A DNA stretch of 64,000 nucleotides from Burkholderia sp. 9120 (GTDB lineage Bacteria > Pseudomonadota > Gammaproteobacteria > Burkholderiales > Burkholderiaceae). The stretch covers positions 682,001 to 746,000 of the forward strand of contig NZ_JQNA01000001.1 of NCBI RefSeq assembly GCF_000745015.1, read 5' to 3'. The translations under genes were made by a program, and so were the position numbers. The notes beneath the pieces were generated by a model, which had not been told where the DNA came from, did no database searches, and saw only the letters and a list, made by a program, of their open reading frames with translations. Below, one piece after another: positions 1 through 9,237 of the stretch. The stretch's first letter is position 1. Each line of letters begins with the position of its first letter.

Positions 1-1135
1 CGGCCACTCGAACGTGCAGGGCGACCGCACGGTCGGCATTGAAGAACGGCCGACCCAACCGTTTCTCGACCGGCTCGGCGAGGTCTACGATTTCGAGCCG
101 CCGCGCGAGCACGGACTCGACGTGGTCAACACGATTCAGGCGATGCTCGACGGCAAGGTGAAGGTGTTCATCGGCCTCGGCGGCAACTTCTCGATCGCGA
201 CGCCCGACACGCCGCGTACGTGGGAAGCGATGCGTTCCTGCGCATTGACCGTACACATCACCACCAAGCTGAATCGCAGCCATCTTATTCACGGCCGCGA
301 CGCGCTGATTCTGCCGACCCTCGGGCGCACCGAGATCGATCTGCAGAATGGCGTGGCGCAAGGCGTGAGCGTCGAAGACTCGATGAGCATGGTGCACATC
401 TCGTACGGTATGAACAAACCGGCGTCGGAGAATCTGCTGTCGGAGATCGCGATCGTCGCGCGTATGGCGAAGGCCACGCTCGGCAGCGACAAAGTGGACT
501 GGCTCGCGCAGACGGCGGATTACTCGCTGATCCGCGACGGCATCGCGCAAGTGATCGAAGGCTTTCACGATTACAACGAGCGGCTCAAGACCCCCGGCGG
601 CTTTCACCTCGGTGTCGCGTCACGCGAGCGGATCTGGAAAACGCCGAGCGGCAAGGCGCAGTTTCTGGTGCATGCGATTGCGGTCGACACGCCGATTCAC
701 CAGGCGCGCAAGCAATACGGCGAGCGTCTGATGACCTTGATGACGACGCGTTCGCACGACCAGTACAACACGACGATTTACGGCCTCGACGACCGTTATC
801 GCGGCGTCTACGGACAACGGCGCGTGCTGTTCGCCCATAAGGACGATATCGCGATGCTCGGTTTCTCGGTCGGTCAGCGCGTGGATATCACGAGCGTGTG
901 GGCCGACGGCATCGAGCGTCACGCCGACGGTTTCCTGCTGGTGGAGTACGACATTCCGCGCGGTTGCCTCGGCGCTTACTATCCGGAGACGAATCCGCTG
1001 GTGCCGCTCTCTTCCGTCGCCGACGGCGCGGGCACGCCGACGTCGAAGTCGATTCCGGTGCTGTTGAAAGCGTCGAAAGTCACTGTGAGTGAAACGGGTG
1101 AATTGCTCGAAACGCACGAGGCCGTGGCGGCCTGA
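1..1135 (+). CDS. FdhF/YdeP-family molybdopterin oxidoreductase, C-terminal part
   Basis: The reading frame is open from base 2, so this is the last 377 or so residues of a longer protein (family members are about 750 residues). The segment resembles the YdeP/FdhF-like bis-MGD oxidoreductases. It has a Gly-rich FIGLGGNFSIATPDT stretch, the TKLNRSHLIHGRDALILPTLGR segment of the cofactor-binding core, and a C-terminal beta-barrel domain with the RSHDQYNTTIYGLDDRYRG motif typical of the molydopterin-dinucleotide binding domain. These enzymes are cytoplasmic and related to formate dehydrogenase H; their substrate is mostly unknown. The N-terminal Fe-S part lies outside the window, so which cofactors are present cannot be judged. 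No partner subunit is seen downstream. Confidence 0.85.
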   Translation, partial: GHSNVQGDRTVGIEERPTQPFLDRLGEVYDFEPPREHGLDVVNTIQAMLDGKVKVFIGLGGNFSIATPDTPRTWEAMRSCALTVHITTKLNRSHLIHGRDALILPTLGRTEIDLQNGVAQGVSVEDSMSMVHISYGMNKPASENLLSEIAIVARMAKATLGSDKVDWLAQTADYSLIRDGIAQVIEGFHDYNERLKTPGGFHLGVASRERIWKTPSGKAQFLVHAIAVDTPIHQARKQYGERLMTLMTTRSHDQYNTTIYGLDDRYRGVYGQRRVLFAHKDDIAMLGFSVGQRVDITSVWADGIERHADGFLLVEYDIPRGCLGAYYPETNPLVPLSSVADGAGTPTSKSIPVLLKASKVTVSETGELLETHEAVAA

Positions 1136-1174
1136 AGCTTGAGGCTTGCGGGCTTGAAGCTTGCGGGCTAAAAC

Positions 1175-1693
1175 CTAAAGTACCGGGCGCGCGACCTGGC
1201 TCTTCGCCAGGTCGCGATGCGTCAGATACAGACGCAAATCAAATTCGATCTGGTGGTAACCCGGCTGCATGAACTCGCACAAGCGGTAGAAAGCCTTGTT
1301 GTGATCGCTTTCCTTCAGATGCGCGAGTTCGTGGACGACGATCATTTTCAGAAACTCCGGCGCCGCCGCCTTGAACAGCGACGCAACGCGGATTTCCTTC
1401 TTCGCTTTGAGCTTGCCGCCCTGCACGCGGGAGATGCTGGTGTGCAGCCCGAGCGCGTGACGGACGACGTCGAGCTTGCTGTCGTACGTAACCTTGTCGA
1501 TCTGCTCCGCGCTGCGCAAATGTTCTCGCTTCAGATCGGCGCAGTACGCATATAAGGCCCGGTCGGTTTGCACGTCGTGCGTGTTCGGATAACGCTCGGC
1601 GAGATACGCGCCGAGTTGCTCCTCGGCGATCAGCTTCTTGACCTTCTCCTGCAGCGGCGCCGGATAACCGGTCAGGTATTTCAGATGCGACAT
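1175..1693 (-). CDS. YgjP-type zinc metallopeptidase (DUF45/M48-like)
   Basis: A 172-residue protein with the HExxH zinc site VVHELAHLKESDHNKAFY: two His and a catalytic Glu, followed by a further His nine residues on that fits the third ligand. The C-terminal half has the CEFMQPGYHQIEFDLRLYL stretch of the family. YgjP proteins are small cytoplasmic SprT-like putative proteases with poorly known substrates. The start ATG lies 13 bases after the stop of the upstream gene, so it is probably the last gene of a three-ORF operon on this strand. No strong ribosome binding site precedes the ATG, which fits translational reinitiation. Confidence 0.85.
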   Translation of the reverse strand: MSHLKYLTGYPAPLQEKVKKLIAEEQLGAYLAERYPNTHDVQTDRALYAYCADLKREHLRSAEQIDKVTYDSKLDVVRHALGLHTSISRVQGGKLKAKKEIRVASLFKAAAPEFLKMIVVHELAHLKESDHNKAFYRLCEFMQPGYHQIEFDLRLYLTHRDLAKSQVARPVL

Positions 1694-1706
1694 GGCAATG
1701 CGCGGC

Positions 1707-2336
1707 TCAGGCGGAGCGAACGTTGTCTTCGCAATCGTCCCAATAGCGGAGCGGGTCGCGGTGGGCGGGGTATTGCGTGTCGAGCCAGTCGGACAGCACC
1801 TTCCACTGCGGATGATTCGGGCCGCTGCGCGTGTCCCAGAACGATTCCTTGAGGATGGCGTTGTTACGCGCGCGGTCCCGCACGACGATCCGGCAGTGTT
1901 CGTTCAGGTCGTGGAACTCCGCCTTCAGGTAGTAACGCGGCAGGATCAGCAGCGTGGCGCCTTTCACCAGCCGGCCCTCGGCACGCACGATGCCGGCGCC
2001 CTTGATACGCAGCACGCCGTCCACCGATTTATCCGCGATCCAGTCGACCGGCAATCTGACCACACACTCGTCTTTCCCCACCTTGATCCAGTCCATCCGC
2101 CAGGCGCGCGTGAGCGCGTCGCGCATGGCCGCCGAATCGGCATAGCCGGGCGGCAGTTCCATTTCAGCCGGCAAGGTGATCAGCAAGTCGTCTGCGGGCA
2201 CGAAACTGGTTGACTTGGAGAACGGGTCGCCGAAAGGGTTCGACGGGCGGCTCGCGGCCGTGGAACCGCTGGCCGGCAGTCCGCCGAAAAGGTCCTCCGC
2301 GGCGCGACGCGCACGCTTCGATTTTTCACTGCTCAT
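1707..2336 (-). CDS. Conserved-looking hypothetical protein, 209 aa
   Basis: Not recognised as a characterised family. The ATG at 2336 is preceded by GGAGAAGCAG, a good ribosome binding site, and is preferred over the longer in-frame ORF starting at 2387. The first 50 residues are polar and basic with low complexity (SSEKSKRARR...), followed by a folded domain rich in beta-type segments. The C-terminus is acidic and aromatic (LRYWDDCEDN). No signal peptide or membrane segment is visible, so it is probably cytoplasmic. Its start codon overlaps the stop of a 39-codon ORF, and its stop is 13 bases before the YgjP peptidase gene, so the three are likely co-expressed. No function is proposed. Confidence 0.65.
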   Translation of the reverse strand: MSSEKSKRARRAAEDLFGGLPASGSTAASRPSNPFGDPFSKSTSFVPADDLLITLPAEMELPPGYADSAAMRDALTRAWRMDWIKVGKDECVVRLPVDWIADKSVDGVLRIKGAGIVRAEGRLVKGATLLILPRYYLKAEFHDLNEHCRIVVRDRARNNAILKESFWDTRSGPNHPQWKVLSDWLDTQYPAHRDPLRYWDDCEDNVRSA

Positions 2337-2445
2337 CTGCTTCTCCGTTGAACGTCCACACGTCTTCATCAGCCGGCTTGCCGGCAATGAATTGCGTTCC
2401 CGGCGACAGCCGACGAACCACGCTGGTTAGATCGATGTTTTCCAT
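2326..2445 (-). CDS. Small ORF (39 aa) overlapping the next gene
   Basis: An ATG at 2445 opens a 39-codon frame beginning MENIDLTSVVRRLSPG and ending FNGEADEQ, with a TGA at 2328-2326. It overlaps the first 11 bases of the next gene in another frame, and that gene's Shine-Dalgarno sequence lies inside this ORF. This looks like translational coupling. No strong ribosome binding site is seen upstream of the ATG. It could be a true small protein or a leader ORF. It is not a known family to me. Confidence 0.4.
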   Translation of the reverse strand: MENIDLTSVVRRLSPGTQFIAGKPADEDVWTFNGEADEQ

Positions 2446-2536
2446 CCACGAAGTCTAACCTGGGATGCGCGCCCCGCCCGCTTCGCGGCGTGTACCGCGA
2501 AGCGCCCGACGACAAGTCCACTCAGGCTCCCAACAC

Positions 2537-4345
2537 TCAGCTCGACAACGGCGTCACGGCGATCGAGAAGCTGCCGTTATTCAACGTCAATTGCGTGCGC
2601 GAGTTGAGAATCGGCGACGGCAACGCGCCCTGCGTCACGACCGGATTGACCTTGTTGAACACGGCGGCGAACTGGTCTTTCGTGACCGTGACGCTGACAT
2701 AGCCGATCGAGTCGCAATCCGCGTGCGCGATTTCCGGGTTATAGGCTTGCACGGAGGCGTCCCAGACATTCTTCGTCGACCCGTTCGGCTGGGTCTGGAC
2801 GACGAGCGGCGCGAGCGCGGGCGCCACCGGCAGGAACAGCGACAGCAGCGAACTGTAGAAACTGCTCGAACTGATGCCCGCGCTCACGAAGTCGGTCATG
2901 ACCGGCTGCGGGTTCGGCGCGTCCTGGTCGTCCATCACGACGCCCGCCAGAAATGCGTGAATGTCGCCGGAAATCGACACCACGTTGCTGATTTTGTTCG
3001 CGCCGATATACGTCGTAATGTCCTTCTTGCTGCCCGGATACCCTTCCCACGAATCGCCGTACACCACGTATTCCGTGGTCGCGCCCGGCGTGGCCGGGTC
3101 CGGCAGCGGCACGTTGATCTTCAGGAACGTGACCTCGCTGCCCCAGATCTTCCATGCCGCCGTCGACGTGGACAGCCGCTGCTTGAGCCACTCGGTCTGC
3201 GTCACGCCCAGCACGCTCGGCGGCCGGCCGTTCTGCGCCGTGAGCTGATCGTCGTAGGCGTCGAGCATCGACTTTTCCATCAGATAGCGCGAGCCCTTGG
3301 CGAGGAAATTGGTCGGCGGCGGCACGGCCGAGGGCGGAATCGGATGCGCTTCGCGGAACAGCCGCTGGTCCGTGATGACCAGATCGACCAGCGAGCCGAA
3401 CGAGAAGTCGCGATAAATCGAAATGTTCTGGAAGCCGGTGCTGGACGGGTCGTATTGCACGTCGTCCATGTCCACCGGCATGTATTCGAACCATGCTTGC
3501 GTAGCGTCGCAACGGCGCTGCGGTTCGGCGGTCTGGGCTTCGTCGTAGGTTTCGTGGTCGAGCCAGCAGTCGTCGGAGAACTCGTGATCGTCCCAGACCG
3601 AGATCATCGGAAACAGCGCGTGCAGATTCAACAGGCGCGGATCGCTGCGATAGGTCTGATACAGATAGCGATAGTCGTTGAGCGTCACAGCGTACGGCAC
3701 CTGGGTGGTCGTGCCGGGAATCAGGAAACTGCTGCCGTTGGGTAAGGTCAGCGGCCCGTGCGCGGCTTCGGTGCGGCCGCTCGGAATCGTCAGCTCGTAG
3801 ATGTAGTCGCCCAGATTGACGATGAAATCGAGGTCGTCTTCCGCGGCGGCGAGGTTCATCGCCTCCCAGTGGTTCGCGGTCCACGACTGGCAGTTGATAT
3901 ACGCGAAGCGGACCTGCGACGGCTCGCCGGCCATGCCCGCCACCGGGGCGGTTTTCGTGCGTCCGGTCGGGCTGACGTCGCCACCCGCGATGAAGCGGTA
4001 GTAGTAGTGCTGATACGGCTGCAAGCCCTGCACCTTGTGGCGCACGGTATTGCCGAACTGCGCGGTCGCCGACAGCGGTTGATCCACCAACGGCTGCGAA
4101 AAATCCTGCGTGGCGGACAGTTGCACTCGCAACGGAAAGTCGCCGCTCACGCTGTGGCTAGTAACGCGCGTCCACAGCACGACGCTGTTCGAACGTGGAT
4201 CGCCGGACGCGATGCCTTGCGGGAAGCTGTAGGTTCCCGCCGGCGGGAGAGGTATCCCGACCGAGTCGCCACAGGCCGCGAGCGACGCGCCGAGGGTCGA
4301 CACGGTAATGAATCCGCTCAATTTGAGGAACTGCCGCCTATCCAT
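2537..4345 (-). CDS. PhoD-like alkaline phosphatase/phosphodiesterase, Tat-exported
   Basis: About 602 residues. The N-terminus MDRRQFLKLSGFITVS is a twin-arginine signal, so the enzyme is folded in the cytoplasm and exported; an ACGDS site after the hydrophobic core could also allow lipidation. An N-terminal fibronectin-like PhoD_N domain (PQGIASGDP, VVLWTRVT) is followed by the metallophosphoesterase core: NLGDYIYE, WDDHEFSDDCW, and SISGDIHAF near the C-terminus. PhoD enzymes release phosphate from phosphomonoesters and diesters in the periplasm. An ATG four codons upstream (4357, MKLI) is possible; an AGGAGA stretch lies 12 bases before the chosen start and directly against the alternative. 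The gene is divergent from the TetR-type regulator at 4777. Confidence 0.85.
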   Translation of the reverse strand: MDRRQFLKLSGFITVSTLGASLAACGDSVGIPLPPAGTYSFPQGIASGDPRSNSVVLWTRVTSHSVSGDFPLRVQLSATQDFSQPLVDQPLSATAQFGNTVRHKVQGLQPYQHYYYRFIAGGDVSPTGRTKTAPVAGMAGEPSQVRFAYINCQSWTANHWEAMNLAAAEDDLDFIVNLGDYIYELTIPSGRTEAAHGPLTLPNGSSFLIPGTTTQVPYAVTLNDYRYLYQTYRSDPRLLNLHALFPMISVWDDHEFSDDCWLDHETYDEAQTAEPQRRCDATQAWFEYMPVDMDDVQYDPSSTGFQNISIYRDFSFGSLVDLVITDQRLFREAHPIPPSAVPPPTNFLAKGSRYLMEKSMLDAYDDQLTAQNGRPPSVLGVTQTEWLKQRLSTSTAAWKIWGSEVTFLKINVPLPDPATPGATTEYVVYGDSWEGYPGSKKDITTYIGANKISNVVSISGDIHAFLAGVVMDDQDAPNPQPVMTDFVSAGISSSSFYSSLLSLFLPVAPALAPLVVQTQPNGSTKNVWDASVQAYNPEIAHADCDSIGYVSVTVTKDQFAAVFNKVNPVVTQGALPSPILNSRTQLTLNNGSFSIAVTPLSS

Positions 4346-4703
4346 GATCAACTTCATTCTCCTGTTGGAATCGAATCTTCTGGTAATGCGTGGCTGGTCT
4401 TTTCTATGGATGAGCGAATCCCTACGACGCGCTATACGCGTTGTATCCCTTCGTCTCATGAAGCGGGCTGGGGGTGCGAGCCTTCGTTCGGGCGTCGATG
4501 GGTGTTCGACTAGAATTCCGCGTGGGCGACGCCGCGGCATGCGTCCTCGAAACGGGCACGCATGCGTTGATGCCGATCACATGGCGAAGCGCATTGTCCG
4601 AGAGAATTGTTACTCATGTATTACAGATGTTCAGTCAATCGACGTGCACATAACCGGAAAAAATCGAAAAATATCTGCAAATTTCTGGCAATCAACTTTT
4701 AAA

Positions 4704-4720
4704 TAGTACAAATGTACAAA
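4704..4720. promoter_or_regulatory. Possible operator in the AT-rich divergent spacer
   Basis: The 430-base spacer between the phosphatase and the TetR gene is much richer in A and T than its surroundings in its last 170 bases. It holds two GTAC tetramers separated by AAAT (4706-4717), forming a short dyad about 60 bases before the TetR start. TetR proteins often bind such dyads in their own promoters. No convincing -35/-10 pair was identified. This is an inference from position and symmetry only. Confidence 0.3.
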
Positions 4721-4776
4721 CAATTTTCCAGCTCTGCCGAGCACCTGAAACGGCCTGCCGCTTGCCCCGCCAAGCC

Positions 4777-6033
4777 ATGAACGCGCCCAGCCAGAACGTC
4801 TCCACGGCCGAGTTGCTGATCCATGCCGCCACCGCGCTCATGCGCGATCACGGCCCGGTCGGCGTGACCTTCCGTTCCGTGGCCGAGGCCGCCGAGGTGT
4901 CGGTCGCGACGGTGCAGCATCACTTCGGCAGCAAGGAGCACCTGCTATTGCAACTCGTGCAGAGCGCGTTGCGTGAAGACGCCGCACGGCTTCGCCCCTA
5001 TGCGGATGCCTTGCCGGACACGTCGTCGTCAAACGCCCCTGTCGAAATGGAAAACGTGCAGGCGATCGTGCGCAGCCTCGTCGCGGACGCCTGCGGCGCG
5101 AATGCCGACCGCACACGCGCGCGACTGTCCGCGCTGATGACTGCCACGCGTGACGGTGCCGCGCGCGTCGCGGCGCGACGCTGGCTGAGCGAGCACCGCC
5201 GCTTTTTCGCGCGACTGCTGAACGGCCTCGTGCCGCGACCGAACCATGCGGCGCGCTATCTCGTCGAGTTGACGATCGGGGTCGAGGTCGCGTCGTTAGG
5301 CTGCCGTCGGCATTCGCTAATGCCGCTGCTCAATGACGAACTGCTGCGTTACGCCGTCGACGCCGCGCTCGGCCAAGGCAAGCCCGCCTGCCCCGTGGCG
5401 TTTCGCGCGAACGTGATCGCACTGCTGCAACAGCGCGCGGCGCAACACACGCCGCCGGCCAGCGACAAGTCCGCTCAGGCGCGGCGCGGGATTCTGAATG
5501 CCGCGGCGCTGGTAATGTCGCGCGGCGGCCTGGCCGAGCTGACGCATCGCGCGGTAGCCAAAGAGGCGGGGATCGGCGGCTCGCTGGTGAGCTACCACTT
5601 CCGGTCGATCGACGTTTTGCTGCACGCGGCTTACCGCCATATTCACGACGGCTTCGCACGCGTGGCGATGCCCGCGCGAGGCCCCGCGGTGGGGCCGTTC
5701 GAAGCCGTGCTGGCCGCGATGCTCGTCACGCGGCATGGCGGCGTGCCGGCCGTGCTCGGCTCGCTGGAGGCGCTGATTGCGTCGGCTTACGACGAACAGT
5801 TCGCCGACATGGCCTGGCAAACACGCTTGATGCGCGGCGTCTATTACCTGCACGCGCCTGACGCGACGACGTTTCCGTTGGGCAGCGGCGATTTTTTCGC
5901 GCACATGCTGTCGATCTGGGCGCTGGGTCTTTCGCTGGTGTCGCATGCGGGTTGGAGCGAGCGGCGCTTCGAGGCTTGCTTGCGCAGCCGCTTTAGCGCC
6001 GTCGAGCCGCTTTTCCCGGCGTCGACGCGCTAG
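4777..6033 (+). CDS. Tandem TetR-family regulator with two HTH domains
   Basis: 418 residues, about twice the usual TetR length. Residues 9-60 form one TetR N-terminal helix-turn-helix (AEAAEVSVATVQHHFGSKEHLL), and residues 228-280 form a second (VAKEAGIGGSLVSYHFRSIDVLL). Each is followed by its own helical ligand-binding-like half. The protein therefore reads as two TetR monomers fused in one chain. It is likely a cytoplasmic ligand-responsive repressor; the ligand and targets are unknown. The phosphatase gene read in the opposite direction is the obvious candidate target besides itself. The ATG at 4777 was chosen over a TTG at 4762 because the TetR fold starts immediately after it. Confidence 0.8.
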   Translation: MNAPSQNVSTAELLIHAATALMRDHGPVGVTFRSVAEAAEVSVATVQHHFGSKEHLLLQLVQSALREDAARLRPYADALPDTSSSNAPVEMENVQAIVRSLVADACGANADRTRARLSALMTATRDGAARVAARRWLSEHRRFFARLLNGLVPRPNHAARYLVELTIGVEVASLGCRRHSLMPLLNDELLRYAVDAALGQGKPACPVAFRANVIALLQQRAAQHTPPASDKSAQARRGILNAAALVMSRGGLAELTHRAVAKEAGIGGSLVSYHFRSIDVLLHAAYRHIHDGFARVAMPARGPAVGPFEAVLAAMLVTRHGGVPAVLGSLEALIASAYDEQFADMAWQTRLMRGVYYLHAPDATTFPLGSGDFFAHMLSIWALGLSLVSHAGWSERRFEACLRSRFSAVEPLFPASTR

Positions 6034-6053
6034 TCGCGCACCGGCGTGCCGCG

Positions 6054-7649
6054 CTACTTCAAACCGAGCCGCTTCGCGAGCCGGTTGAGGTTCGCGCGAT
6101 CGAGGCCGAGTTCACGCGCCGCCGCGGCCCAATTCTGCTGATGCCGCTCCAAGGTCTCGACCACGATGCTTCGCTCGAACGCCGTCACCGCGCTGCGGAA
6201 ATCCTTCTCCACGACGGCCGGCGCAGACACAGGCACGGCTTCCTGCGGTTCGCCGCCAAGCGCACCGGAAAAAGCGAAATCCGCCGCGTTCAACGTGAGA
6301 ATCCGCCGACGTTCGCGATTGCTCGCCAGCGCCTTGAGCGCGCTACGTCCAATCAGATGTTCGAGTTCGCGCACGTTGCCCGGCCAGGGATAACGCAGCA
6401 GCGCGGCTTGCGCGTCGGCGGCGAGACGCAGACTCAGCAAGCCGAGCCGCGAGCGGTTTTCTTCGAGGAAAAAGCCCGCCAGCAACAACACGTCGCGGCC
6501 GCGTTCATGCAACGGCGGCACACGCAGCGGATAAACACTGAGGCGGTGATAAAAGTCGGCACGAAAGCGGCCCGCCCTCACCTCTTCGGCGAGATCGCGA
6601 TTCGTCGCGGCGATCAGCCGGACGTCGACCTTGTGTTCGTGATCCGAGCCGATTCGCTGCAACTGGCCGTTTTGCAGTACGCGCAGTAACTTGGCTTGCA
6701 CGGCGAGCGGCAACTCGCCGACCTCGTCCAGAAACAGCGTGCCGCCATCGGCGAGTTCGAATTTGCCGCGCCGGTCCGACGACGCGCCGGAAAACGCGCC
6801 CCGCACATGCCCGAACAATTCGCTTTCCACCAGCGTATCCGGCAACGCCGCGCAGTTGAGACTGATCATCGGCTTGCCGGCCCGCGACGACAGCGCGTGA
6901 ATCGCGTTCGCCACGAGTTCCTTGCCGACCCCGGTCTCGCCGGTAATCAGCACGGTCAGATCGCTGCCGGCCACCACTTCGATTTCTTCGATCAGATGCT
7001 TGTGCGACTCGCTGCTGCCGACCATCTCGCGACGGCTCTGCCCGCTCGCCTGCCGATACGCTTCGGCTCGCCGCCGTTCTTCTTCGCCCGTGCGCGCCAG
7101 TGTGTCGATTCGCTCCACCACGCTGACGGTCGCCGCCGCGAGGCTCAGGAAGGCCTGCAACGACGCCATGTCGATCGCGTCGAAGCGCGCCGGGTTCAAC
7201 GCGTCGAGAGTGAGAAGCCCCCACGGGCGGCCGCCGATCAATAGCGGACAGCCCAGGCAATCGTGGACCTCGAGATGCCCCGCCACGCCCTGCACCAGGC
7301 CGTCGTAGGGGTCGGGCAAATCGGAGTCGGCGGCGAACCGGGTCGGCTCCGGCCGCGATAGCAATTGCGCGAAGCGGGGATGCTCGCTGACACGAAAGCG
7401 CCGCCCGAGCGTATCGCTGCTCAGGCCGTCGATCGCGAGCGGCACCAGCGTGTCGCCTTCAAGGCGCAACAGCGCCGCGGCGTCGCCGGGAAACAGCGTG
7501 CGCAGACTGCTCAACAAGCGGCGAAAGCGCTCGCTGTCGGACAGCTCGCGCGACAGATCCTGGATCAGTGGCGTCAGCGCATCCAGCACCGCCCGCGCAG
7601 TCAATCCGACTGCAGACGGAGTCTCTTTGACCAGAGTCGAATCGACCAT
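6054..7649 (-). CDS. norR: NorR, nitric oxide-responsive sigma-54 activator
   Basis: 531 residues with the NorR layout: an N-terminal GAF domain (about 35-165) that binds NO through non-haem iron, a sigma-54 AAA+ domain (about 208-430) with Walker A GETGVGKE, and a C-terminal Fis-type helix-turn-helix ending [26 protein letters not shown]. It activates NO-detoxification genes; here the divergent neighbour is the flavohaemoprotein gene. The sigma-54 contact loop reads GAFSGA rather than the canonical GAFTGA. The ATG at 7649 begins MVDSTLVKE; upstream in-frame sequence lies in the divergent promoter region and is unlikely to be translated. Confidence 0.92.
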   Translation of the reverse strand: MVDSTLVKETPSAVGLTARAVLDALTPLIQDLSRELSDSERFRRLLSSLRTLFPGDAAALLRLEGDTLVPLAIDGLSSDTLGRRFRVSEHPRFAQLLSRPEPTRFAADSDLPDPYDGLVQGVAGHLEVHDCLGCPLLIGGRPWGLLTLDALNPARFDAIDMASLQAFLSLAAATVSVVERIDTLARTGEEERRRAEAYRQASGQSRREMVGSSESHKHLIEEIEVVAGSDLTVLITGETGVGKELVANAIHALSSRAGKPMISLNCAALPDTLVESELFGHVRGAFSGASSDRRGKFELADGGTLFLDEVGELPLAVQAKLLRVLQNGQLQRIGSDHEHKVDVRLIAATNRDLAEEVRAGRFRADFYHRLSVYPLRVPPLHERGRDVLLLAGFFLEENRSRLGLLSLRLAADAQAALLRYPWPGNVRELEHLIGRSALKALASNRERRRILTLNAADFAFSGALGGEPQEAVPVSAPAVVEKDFRSAVTAFERSIVVETLERHQQNWAAAARELGLDRANLNRLAKRLGLK

Positions 7650-7688
7650 ATTTAAAATTAGCTCGTTGATTTGTTTGAATTTTACACC

Positions 7689-7704
7689 TGGCACGAAACA
7701 TGGA
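7689..7704 (+). promoter_or_regulatory. Probable sigma-54 promoter of hmp
   Basis: TGGCACGAAACATGGA holds a consensus TGGCAC -24 element, then a GG exactly ten bases after the first GG where GC is usual. It lies about 60 bases before the hmp start and next to norR, whose product works with sigma-54. The AT-rich stretch just upstream (7650-7688) would hold the NorR enhancer sites; no clean GT-N7-AC pair was confirmed by eye. Confidence 0.5.
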
Positions 7705-7761
7705 TAGAGAAGGCATCGGCCGAGGTCCGGCCCGTCACCCACTCACCACGAGGACTCTTCC

Positions 7762-8943
7762 ATGCTTTCCCCCGACCATCGCGCCATCGTCAAAGCCACC
7801 GTGCCGCTTCTCGAAAGCGGCGGCGAAGCGCTGACCACGCACTTCTACGACCTGCTGATCAACGAGCATCCCGAGGTGCGCCCGCTGTTCAACCAGGCGA
7901 ATCAGGCCAGCGGCGCGCAGCAACGCGCGCTCGCCAACGGCGTGCTGATGTACGCGCGCCATATCGACAAACTCGATCAACTCGGCGGTCTCGTCGGACA
8001 AATCACTAACAAGCACGTCGCGCTGAATATCCTGCCCGAGCACTATCCGATTGTCGGCCAATGCCTGCTGCGCTCCATCCGCGAAGTGCTCGGCGCGGAG
8101 ATCGCCACCGACGCGGTGATCGAAGCCTGGGCCGCCGCGTATCAGCAACTCGCCGATCTGCTGATCGGCATCGAAGAAACGATGTACGCCGACAGAGAGG
8201 CGGCGCCCGGCGGCTGGCGCGGTACGCGGCGGTTCCGCGTGGCCCGCAAGGTGCGCGAGAGCGACGAGATCACGTCGTTCCATCTGCGCCCCGACGACGG
8301 CGGTGAATTGCTCGCGTTCGAGCCGGGCCAGTACATCGGCGTGCGGCTCGTGATAGACGGCGTTGAAGTGCGCCGCAACTATTCGCTGTCGGCCATGGCC
8401 GATGGCCGCGAGTACCGCATCAGCGTCAAGCGCGAGCCGAATGGCAAGGTGTCGAATTACCTGCACGAGCAGATCGCCGAAAACGATACGCTGGACCTGT
8501 TCGCGCCGGCCGGCGATTTCACGCTTCAACCCGGCGACAAACCGCTCGTGCTGATCAGCGGCGGCGTTGGCATCACTCCGACGCTGGCGATGCTGCAGGC
8601 CGCGCTCGGCAGCGGACGTCCGGTGCATTTCATCCATGCCGCGCGACACGGTGGCGTGCATGCGTTCCGCGACACGATCGATCAACTCGCCGCGCGTCAT
8701 CCGCAACTGAAGCGCTTCTACTGCTATGAGCAGCGCCGCGCGCAGGACGCCGACGCGCACGGGATCGGCTATCTCGACGAGGCGCGGCTCGATCGCTGGC
8801 TGCCCACAACGCGCGACATCGATGTCTATTTTCTTGGCCCGATCGCCTTCATGAAGGCCATGAAGCAGCATCTCAAGGCGGTCGGCGTGCCCGAGTCGCA
8901 AAGCCGCTACGAGTTCTTCGGTCCGGCTGCGGCGCTCGAATAA
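7762..8943 (+). CDS. hmp: Flavohaemoprotein, nitric oxide dioxygenase
   Basis: 393 residues, the usual Hmp length. An N-terminal globin domain (1-140) has the proximal haem His in NKHVALNILPEHY and the distal HFYDLL Tyr. The FAD-binding domain follows with RRNYSLSA, then an NAD(P)H-binding domain with ISGGVGITPTLAML. It converts NO and O2 to nitrate using NAD(P)H in the cytoplasm. Position opposite norR and the sigma-54-like promoter indicate NO-induced expression. An ATG at 7762 follows CACGAGGACTCTTCC, an acceptable ribosome binding site. Confidence 0.95.
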   Translation: MLSPDHRAIVKATVPLLESGGEALTTHFYDLLINEHPEVRPLFNQANQASGAQQRALANGVLMYARHIDKLDQLGGLVGQITNKHVALNILPEHYPIVGQCLLRSIREVLGAEIATDAVIEAWAAAYQQLADLLIGIEETMYADREAAPGGWRGTRRFRVARKVRESDEITSFHLRPDDGGELLAFEPGQYIGVRLVIDGVEVRRNYSLSAMADGREYRISVKREPNGKVSNYLHEQIAENDTLDLFAPAGDFTLQPGDKPLVLISGGVGITPTLAMLQAALGSGRPVHFIHAARHGGVHAFRDTIDQLAARHPQLKRFYCYEQRRAQDADAHGIGYLDEARLDRWLPTTRDIDVYFLGPIAFMKAMKQHLKAVGVPESQSRYEFFGPAAALE

Positions 8944-8974
8944 TCGAATAACAAGCCTCTTCGCGAAAGACCGA

Positions 8975-9002
8975 TTCGGGAGCGGGACCCCTCGCTCCCG
9001 AA
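8975..9002 (+). terminator. Hairpin after hmp
   Basis: A perfect 10-bp stem, TTCGGGAGCG with CGCTCCCGAA, encloses an 8-base loop 32 bases after the hmp stop. No T-run follows, as is common in GC-rich genomes. Apart from this, the 294-base spacer to the next gene holds only the promoter listed separately. Confidence 0.5.
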
Positions 9003-9174
9003 GTGCGTTAACCCCCGCCGCCCAACCCGCGCGCGCTGCGCTGGTCACCTGAAAATCGCCGGAACCGGCTATTTGCCGCAGCCGACGCACCGCCTACTCT
9101 GTGCCCTGCCGCGTGAGGCGTACCGAACCGGGCGCCACCACGGCCAAGCAACACTGTGTTCCAGGAACCTGGGG

Positions 9175-9220
9175 TTGCACCCGAGGCCAAAGTCGATTAC
9201 ATTTCTAACTACGATATCGT
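9175..9220 (+). promoter_or_regulatory. Candidate promoter and palindromic operator of the Rrf2 gene
   Basis: TTGCAC (9175-9180) and TACATT (9198-9203) are 17 bases apart and could be weak -35 and -10 boxes. Directly after lies the 10-bp palindrome ACGATATCGT (9211-9220), 17 bases before the start codon. Rrf2 regulators commonly repress their own promoters, so the palindrome is a reasonable operator candidate. This is inference from position and symmetry. Confidence 0.35.
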
Positions 9221-9237
9221 GAGTCGGAGTTAAGGAA

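Noticed and set aside
2465..3745. Long Arg-rich ORF antisense to the PhoD phosphatase gene
   Set aside because: High-GC shadow frame; the opposite strand encodes a clear phosphatase with all its motifs.
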